From positions 590,871-601,604 of the forward strand of contig KQ481955.1 of assembly GCA_001430745.1 (NCBI GenBank): 10,734 nucleotides of DNA. Direction: 5' to 3'. How positions within the stretch are numbered: the stretch's first letter is position 1; every line of letters starts with the position of its first letter. Below the pieces are notes generated by a model. The model was not told the DNA's origin. It made no database searches and saw only the letters and a program-made list of their open reading frames with translations. The position numbers and the translations under genes are program-made. Positions 6,001 through 10,734 of the stretch are shown in pieces. The DNA is from Auxenochlorella pyrenoidosa (taxonomy: Eukaryota; Chlorophyta; Trebouxiophyceae; Chlorellales; Chlorellaceae).

Positions 6001-9000
6001 GAGGTGCTTCTTTTTTTGCAGGCATGGGTTGCTGCCTTGATCCCCACCAAGTGTGGGAAAGGGCGCGCCACCCACGCGTGCTGCTTGCGCCTCGGCCCCG
6101 GTTTTGGTGCAGCCTGGAGGCCCTCTCCAGACTGCACAGCCTGCAGGAGCTGCGTGCATCGAACAACCGTCTGGCCAGCCTGGAAGGCGTGCACATGCTC
6201 AGCAGGCTGGTATCCCTGGACGTCTCGCACAACGCACTGGAGAGATTGCCAAGCCTGGCAGGTGCGTCGTGCAGGCTTGCATGCAGTGGCAGCTCCCGGA
6301 CATGGCTGGGTCAATGCCTGTCAGGATGCAACCTGCCAATCTCACCCTTCTGAATCATTGAGTCAGTTTGGTGTTGCCCTCGCTGATGCCCTTCAGGGCT
6401 GCCTGCACTGCGCAGCCTGGACCTGTCTGCCAACTGCCTCACCTCGGCTGCCCTGGCTGCCGCCGGCCTGCACGTCGGTGCCGGTGGCCAGCTCACATGC
6501 CTACGCCTGGCCAACAACCGCCAGCTCACCGAGCTTGGCAGCTGGCTGGGGCCCCTACCCAGCCTGTTGCGCCTTGATATCAGCGGCTGCAGGCTGCGCA
6601 GCCTCGAGGGGCTGGAGGCGGCGGTGCCTCTGTTGCAGGTGGGCCTGCCTCTTTGTGTCCCTGGGCGGGAGGACTGGGGCGCTGCACAGAGGCGGTTGGT
6701 GCCTGGGCCAGCGCAAGACAGCGCCCGTCACCCGCCTGGCGCCCCGCCTGCCCTTGCAGGAGCTGGCCGCCTCTAGCAACCAGCTGACCTGCCTGCCGCC
6801 CTCACTGAGCCTGCCCCTCCTGCGCGAGCTCTGGCTGGGCGGCAACCAGCTGGCGGGGGTGCCGGCCTGGCCCTGGCTGCCCAGCCTGCAGGGCCTGCAC
6901 TTGCAGGACAACCGGCTCACCCACCTGGCGCCGCTGCGCGTGAGCAGTACAGCCGTGCATCGCAAGGGAGGGGTTTGGCAGAAGCGGCGGCGGTTGGCGC
7001 CCTGCCACGCCCTGCCTGAGTGCTGTGCGTCGCCTGCTTCACCCTGCAGGACTTTCTGTGCCTGCAAGCCGTGGACCTGTCTTTCAACCAGCTGCCGAGC
7101 CTGGGTGATGTGCTGGCCAGTTTGGAGCCTGTGCGCAGCACGCTGCGGCAGCTGCAGCTGAACGACAACCCCTGGGCCGCTCCCCAGGCTGGGCGGCAAT
7201 TGGAGCAGCACGTCCTAGCAGCTGCAGAGGAGGCCTATTCGACAGCTGTCTTTGGGGCGCTGCCCTGGCTGGAAGAGCTGGACAGTCAGCCTGTGGGACT
7301 GGCAGAACAGCGCCAGCACTGCCGGGCGGCAGACCTGCGCTGCCCTCCTACGGCAGCATGGCAGCTCCAGCGGCAGACAGGGGGCAGCTGGGATGCTGCC
7401 ACGCTGACGTGGGTGCTAACACGACCGGCAGCAGCAGGGGAGGTGGCGCAGGCTGAGGAGCAGCAACATCGTATGGCCTGGACTGCACTGCTAGCTCAGG
7501 CAGACGAGCAGCCGGCCCTTGGGACACCCGGGCTGGCGAGCCTTGCAGCAGCTCTGTCCAGCCTGCAGAAGGTAGCGGCTGCTGGGAACGTGACTATGCA
7601 GCACGCGGGCAGCAGCAGTGGTGATGGCGGCAGCAGCAGCAGCAGTGGGAGCGGAGGCTGGAGCAGGAATGGGTTGGCTGCTCTGCGCCTGGCGCAACAG
7701 CAGTACCTGCTGCTGGCTTCTGGGCAGCTGTCCGCAGCCCAGGCCATTGTGCTCGTCAACCCGGGGCTGTACCAGAGCCTGTTTGCGCAGCTCCATTCTG
7801 CTGCCACGTCAATACAGGCTGTCTGGAGGGGCTGCCGCGCGCGCCGCCTGTGTGCACAATGGGCAGAAGAGCAGCTGGCGGCCCGCAGGGCAGCGGCCGC
7901 CACGGCCATCCAGGCAGCCTGGCGTGGGTGGGGGTGCCGGCAGCTGCGCTGGCCCTGGGTGCAGCACAGGCTGGTGGTGTGGCGGCACGAGTGGCGCACG
8001 GCGCAGCGCCACTTGCTGCTGCACCAGCAGGAGTGCGCGGCTGTCAGGATCCAGGTGACACGAGGAAGGAGGTGCACGCGCGCTGGCCTTGCTTGTTGTC
8101 GAGCCTGGGGAAAAAGCATGCCGTCTGCAGCCATCAGCCGCGGCCTGTCCTGACCCTGTCTGGTGCCTGCGCGCTGCAGGCGGTGTGGAGGGGAGCGCGT
8201 GTGCGCGGCCTGGCTGCCCTGGCACGCCTCACACTGGAGCAGCAACGGCAGCAGCTGCAGCGGGCCACAGATGCATGCAGGCTGGGCAGCCCAGACCTGG
8301 AGGCAGAGCTGTCTGCCGGCTCGATGGCTGGGCTGCTCGATGGAGGCGGCAGCGCCTGGCTTGCATCCCCAGAGGTGCTCCAGCCTGAGCTTGCTGCCAG
8401 CAGCTGCAGCCCCGGCATGCGCGGCTTCTGGGAGGATGGCGGCGGAGCAGCTCACGTGGAGAGTGCGGTCGCGCCATGGTGCGGTTTAGAGGGACTCTCG
8501 ACGTGCTCCGCTGGAAGCCAGGCACCTTCGGATGGGTTGAGGACAGCAGCATGGTATCACGAGGACCAGCCACAGCCTCCCACACTGCCAGCACGGCCAC
8601 ACTTGGAGGCTGCCGATGCCAGGAGCGTGGGCGCCTACAGCAGTGGCACCACTGGCGCCCTGGCACAGCATGAGACTGTGGCGGGGGCATCCAACAGCGT
8701 TGCTGCTGCCACAGCCCAGGCTGGCGCCGCCAGTGATGATGAAGCTGGCTGGCAGTTTGCCAGCCCCGCCACTGCTGCAGCGTATGCGCAGCTGCGGCAG
8801 CGGCATCAGGCTGCAGCGCGTCGCCGTGAGCTGGAAAAACAGATGAAGGACCCGCTGCAGCGGCTGCATCGTTTCCAAGGCCGGAGTGCCACACTTCCAG
8901 CCTGCCCAGGTGGCAATTCCAGCACTGGCAGGACTGGTGTTGCCGCTTCTGTGCCTGGGTGCAAAGGCGCCGGCAGCCGATGCAGCAGCCCTGAGCAGTG

Positions 9001-9193
9001 GAGCTTGCCTGCGTTGCGGTCACCACGGTCTGTGCAACTCGACACCTGCGTGCCCATTGCCTGTGCCGGGCCAGCGGGGAGCTCTGGCAGCAGTGGTGGT
9101 AGCACGCCAGCTGCACAGGGCAAGCCGCGGCATGGCACCTTTCGGCGCACGTCCCGGCCGTCCATTCACATCCTGACCTTTGCCCCTGCGTAG
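3030..9193 (+). CDS. Large LRR and IQ-motif protein with coiled coil and helical repeats (LRRIQ1-like architecture); 8 exons
   Basis: The predicted protein has 1732 residues, from exons 3030-3530, 3722-3857, 4007-5978, 6113-6261, 6397-6638, 6760-6939, 7050-8054 and 8180-9193. All introns are GT-AG, of 110-191 bases, in phases 0, 1, 2, 1, 0, 0, 0. Domains in order: charged and Ala-rich N-terminus with coiled coil (about 160-212); IQ motif near 236-255; seven repeats of about 47 residues (268-595); Ser/Gly linker (about 700-770); about twelve LRRs (838-1102) with a cap after NDNPW; Ser-rich linker; three IQ motifs near 1313, 1345 and 1392; low-complexity tail with a basic coil near 1600-1640. 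IQ motifs bind calmodulin or EF-hand light chains, and LRRs bind protein partners. The IQ-LRR-IQ-IQ order matches animal LRRIQ1, a cilium-associated protein; orthology is inference. ATG 3030 is the first in-frame ATG and has G at +4. A TGTAA lies 45 bases after the stop. Membrane segments and catalytic motifs are absent. Confidence 0.87.
4075..4134 (+). other. First IQ (calmodulin-binding) motif of the LRR-IQ protein
   Basis: Residues 236-255 read ATRIQALWRGWASRRR, a full match to IQxxxRGxxxR. A degenerate copy just before it (WRIGRAWRGW, residues 213-222) is created across the exon 2/3 junction and lacks the Gln. Together they would form a light-chain-binding helix directly before the repeat array. 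Confidence 0.85.
4171..5154 (+). repeat. Seven tandem helical repeats of 46-48 residues in the LRR-IQ protein
   Basis: Residues 268-595 divide into seven units of 46, 47, 47, 48, 46, 47 and 47 residues, starting at residues 268, 314, 361, 408, 456, 502 and 549. The shared pattern is a helix beginning Leu-x-x-Ala-Ala, a small turn (often Gly or Pro), a second helix ending Ala-x-x-Leu-Gly-Leu, then a longer Glu/Gln/Arg-rich helix. The clearest units share AEQLGLDAEA, SLQVSDC and AEQLGLGAAV at the same position. Conservation is by pattern, not identity, so this is an old protein-level duplication rather than a recent DNA repeat. I know no named family for it. A solenoid or spectrin-like rod is plausible. 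Confidence 0.7.
5881..7175 (+). repeat. Leucine-rich repeat domain (about 12 units, SDS22-like spacing), split over five exons
   Basis: Units of about 22 residues follow LxxLxLxxNxL, for example VTHLDLDGNALTS, LVSLDVSHNALER, LRELWLGGNQLAG and LQAVDLSFNQLPS, covering residues 838-1102. Unit 5 is longer, with an Ala/Gly loop. The array ends in LRQLQLNDNPW, followed by a helical cap containing FGALPWLEELD, the usual end of SDS22/LRRIQ-type arrays. Introns 3-6 fall inside the array, and each splice join restores the LRR period exactly, which strongly supports the exon model. Confidence 0.92.
5979..6112 (+). other. Intron 3 of the LRR-IQ gene, with a strong internal decoy acceptor
   Basis: The donor is GTGAGG at 5979 and the acceptor that restores the LRR frame is AG 6111-6112. 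A second acceptor, CTTCTTTTTTTGCAG ending at 6021, has a far better polypyrimidine tract than the true site. Using it would insert a few codons and reach TGA at 6038-6040, truncating the protein at about residue 875, before most LRRs and the last three IQ motifs. Confidence 0.7.
7806..8227 (+). other. C-terminal IQ motif cluster (three motifs, the last split by intron 7)
   Basis: The motifs are SIQAVWRGCRARR (about residue 1314), AIQAAWRGWGCRQ (about 1346) and RIQ|AVWRGARVRG (about 1393). In the last, intron 7 (8055-8179) falls exactly after the Gln. All keep IQxxWRG. The first two are 32 residues apart and the third is 47 further on. They should form a basic helix for calmodulin or EF-hand light chains. 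The restored motif confirms the exon 7/8 junction. Confidence 0.88.
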
Positions 9194-9237
9194 CCCTCCT
9201 GTTTCCCTCCAAAATGGCATAGCTGTATTTGCTGTGT

Positions 9238-9242
9238 TGTAA
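9238..9242 (+). terminator. TGTAA polyadenylation signal of the LRR-IQ gene
   Basis: TGTAA begins 45 bases after the TAG stop at 9191-9193, which would make a short 3' UTR. Position and motif both fit chlorophyte nuclear genes, so this is the better-supported of the two poly(A) signals in the window. Confidence 0.65.
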
Positions 9243-9517
9243 GTCGGCTAGTCGGTGTGAAGCACCTTGGCGTCCGGCGGCATGTGCTGCGGCCAAACAT
9301 GCGGTAGACACACAGGAATTGCACTCGTCGCCAGCAGTTATGAGGCATTTTCAAGGTTGCCGATCACTTGGGGAGAGCATCCAGTTGCCTTTGCGAATCA
9401 CACCGGCCCCTGCTGTGTTCAGCAGCACCCCTCCAGGTAGCATAGCAGGCCGCTGCCAGAATCGCCGCGTTGCATCGGCTCAAGGGAGGATATCACATAT
9501 TTCGCCTGAATGTTCCG

Positions 9518-9612
9518 TGATTGAATCAGAACCAATTGTTGCACAGGGAGCGCCGCTTGCTGAGAAGCTCCCCTGCCATCTGCTGGGGGCGCTTGCAGCG
9601 GGCTCATCCAAT
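9518..9612 (+). promoter_or_regulatory. AT-richer segment with two CCAAT boxes and a small palindrome
   Basis: CCAAT occurs at 9532-9536 (within ACCAATTG) and at 9608-9612. TGATTGAATCA at 9518-9528 is a perfect 5-base inverted repeat around one base, just before the first CCAAT. CCAAT boxes are bound by NF-Y. They lie about 430-510 bases before the next start codon, so they are candidate upstream elements of the rightward gene only. The evidence is motif-level. Confidence 0.25.
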
Positions 9613-10037
9613 CCTCAATTAACCTGCAAACATCCAGTAGCCGTTTGACAACGGCCCTGGCCTGCGGGGGCCACAACCCCGATGCTGTGCAAGGGTTGGC
9701 AAGGTGCTGGAGCCGCCTGAGGTGAGTGAGGCGCCTTGCGGCGCGCCAACAGCCTAATCAGAGCATCTATGGCTGTCCTGGGCCAAGACGGTGCCATCTG
9801 CAGTGGGTTCTGCCTTCCTGTCGTCTGGGAGTGTGTCTGTAGTCTTGGACGCCAACCGGCGTTGCCCCTAGATTTCGATCGTGGAAAAAGAAAGCTGCTG
9901 TGAGGCTGCGTGAGCATACGCGCCTGAGCAAACCTTGTGCAAGCAGTCCAGCCCTCAAGCTTGCAGACGCTCGTGCTGATCTCGCCGCCCCTTGTCGCCA
10001 TGCAGGGGTTGAGAATCGCTTTGGAAGGGCGCGAGGC

Positions 10038-10734
10038 ATGGCCTCCCTGCCCGGCGGCGGCGCAGGCGGCGAACATCCTGCTGGCGCCGCCGCCGGCCTG
10101 CCCCTGGGGGCCGGGCCTATTACCCATGGCGTGCCCGCCAGCCTGCAGGCCCAGCAGCGCGGCATGACGCTGCCGCCTAGCATGCAGATGCAGGTGCCCT
10201 TCAACCTGCAGCACCCGCTGGTGCCGCTGGCGGCGCTGCAGGGTGCAGCAGGCGCTGGCCCGGGCAGCACAGCTGCGAGCGTAGCGGGCGCCCGGGTGCC
10301 TGCGGGGGCATACCTCCCGCTGCCATTCGTGCCACAGCAGCAAGGGGGAACAGCCGGGTCGCAACTGCACCTGCAGCACTTCCAGCTGCCCGGCGGCGCA
10401 AGCGGCGGCACCGCCCTGGGTGGCCTGCATCTGGGTTGGCCTGTTGGGTCGGGCAAAGCAGGAGCCGCAGCGGCCGGCCCTGGCGCACTCCCACTGGCGG
10501 GGCTGCTGGCGCAACAGCCAGGCGGGCCATCGGCTGCGCAGCAGCATGCGCACGCGCAGCAGCTTGCGCTGCAGCAGCAGCAGCAGGCGCAGCAGCAGGC
10601 GCAGCAGGTGCAGCAGCAGCAGCAGCAGGCGCTGTCGGCACCCCAGATAATGAGCAACACCGACCAGGGCGGGAGCACCGAGGGCACCCAGGTGTGCGGC
10701 GGCGGCGGCGGCGGCGCCGCGGGCGGCCGCAGCG
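10038..10734 (+). CDS. N-terminal part of a Gln/Gly/Ala-rich protein, possibly a transcription-related factor; 3' partial
   Basis: ATG 10038 (context GAGGCATGGCC, G at +4) opens a frame running without a stop to the window end: 232 codons plus one base. The sequence is Gly/Ala-rich at first (MASLPGGGAGG), then has hydrophobic-Gln segments (PPSMQMQVPFNLQHPLVPL), a poly-Gln tract broken by Ala and Val, then STEGTQV and a poly-Gly run. It is almost certainly disordered. Such Gln/Gly-rich N-termini are common in algal transcription factors and coactivators, but no DNA-binding domain is visible, so no function is assigned. Uncertainties: an out-of-frame ATG at 10000 precedes this start unless removed by splicing at the CCATGCAG acceptor (AG 10003-10004), and CAG|GTGTGC at about 10691 could be a donor, so the last Gly-rich residues may be intronic. 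Confidence 0.65.
   Translation, partial: MASLPGGGAGGEHPAGAAAGLPLGAGPITHGVPASLQAQQRGMTLPPSMQMQVPFNLQHPLVPLAALQGAAGAGPGSTAASVAGARVPAGAYLPLPFVPQQQGGTAGSQLHLQHFQLPGGASGGTALGGLHLGWPVGSGKAGAAAAGPGALPLAGLLAQQPGGPSAAQQHAHAQQLALQQQQQAQQQAQQVQQQQQQALSAPQIMSNTDQGGSTEGTQVCGGGGGGAAGGRS
10572..10628 (+). repeat. Interrupted CAG repeat encoding poly-Gln
   Basis: The 19 codons are CAG except for two GCG and one GTG interruption: runs of five, three, two and six CAG. They encode Gln runs separated by Ala and Val. This is a second triplet-repeat tract of the same sequence class as the CTG/CAG run in CCDA, here read in the Gln frame instead of the Ser frame. Length variation between strains is likely. Confidence 0.9.

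Larger units (their letters stand above)
9194..10037. other. Intergenic region: LRR-IQ 3' UTR, then upstream region of the Gln-rich gene
   Basis: These 844 bases contain a TGTAA motif near the left end and the presumed promoter of the rightward gene at 10038. The middle (about 9480-9650) is clearly richer in A and T than the rest of the window and carries CCAAT boxes. A pyrimidine-rich stretch ending CCATGCAG at 10004 could be the acceptor of a 5' UTR intron or of an upstream coding exon. Open frames on both strands (about 9229-9648 plus, 9419-9676 minus) have no recognisable product. No tRNA or repeat element was seen. Confidence 0.55.

Noticed and set aside
9229..9648. 139-residue plus-strand open frame and an 85-residue minus-strand frame (9419-9676) as small genes
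   Set aside because: The plus frame starts at a non-ATG codon and contains the TGTAA signal of the upstream gene. Neither has a recognisable domain or support from splicing. They remain possible but unsupported.
10572..10628. CRISPR array or bacterial-type repeat
   Set aside because: It is a simple triplet repeat within an open frame, with no spacers, and the context is eukaryotic.
9615..10687. Two long minus-strand open frames (about 310 residues, one very Cys-rich) opposite the Gln-rich gene
   Set aside because: The Cys-rich and Ala-rich runs are the reverse complements of CAG and GGC repeats. Their composition is that of high-GC shadow frames and no domain is visible.

Overview
The window looks like nuclear DNA of a green alga, most likely a Chlorella-type trebouxiophyte. 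The reasons are very high GC, Ala/Gln-rich proteins, many short GT-AG introns (about 110-350 bases), TGTAA-type polyadenylation motifs after stop codons, and a nuclear copy of the plastid thylakoid protein CCDA with spliced exons. No bacterial operon structure, phage, insertion sequence, CRISPR array, tRNA or rRNA was seen. The species call is inference.

Layout: (1) 1-327, plus strand: the Ala-rich C-terminal end of an unrecognised gene whose start lies outside the window. (2) 328-884: a tail-to-tail intergenic stretch with a TGTAA motif at 709-713. (3) 885-2859, minus strand: a four-exon gene for chloroplast CcdA/CCDA, the membrane thiol transporter needed for c-type cytochrome assembly. Both redox cysteines are present, plus an alga-specific Ser-rich insertion encoded by an (AGC)10 run. 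(4) 2860-3029: a compact 170-base head-to-head promoter with a near-palindrome at its midpoint, a repeated CTTGACTT box and two overlapping upstream ORFs. (5) 3030-9193, plus strand: an eight-exon gene for a 1732-residue protein. In order it has an N-terminal coiled coil, an IQ motif, seven tandem helical repeats of about 47 residues, about twelve leucine-rich repeats with a C-terminal cap, three more IQ motifs and a disordered tail. The order IQ - LRR - IQ - IQ resembles the animal cilium-associated protein LRRIQ1. A TGTAA motif lies 45 bases after its stop. (6) 9194-10037: intergenic, with a locally AT-richer section carrying CCAAT boxes. (7) 10038-10734, plus strand: the N-terminal 232 codons of a Gln/Gly/Ala-rich, probably disordered protein that runs off the end.

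The genes are independent eukaryotic transcription units, not an operon. The only likely regulatory link is the shared promoter between CCDA and the LRR-IQ gene. The strongest candidate for something undescribed is the seven-unit helical repeat array inside the LRR-IQ protein, followed by the promoter/uORF arrangement and a decoy splice acceptor in intron 3 of that gene.
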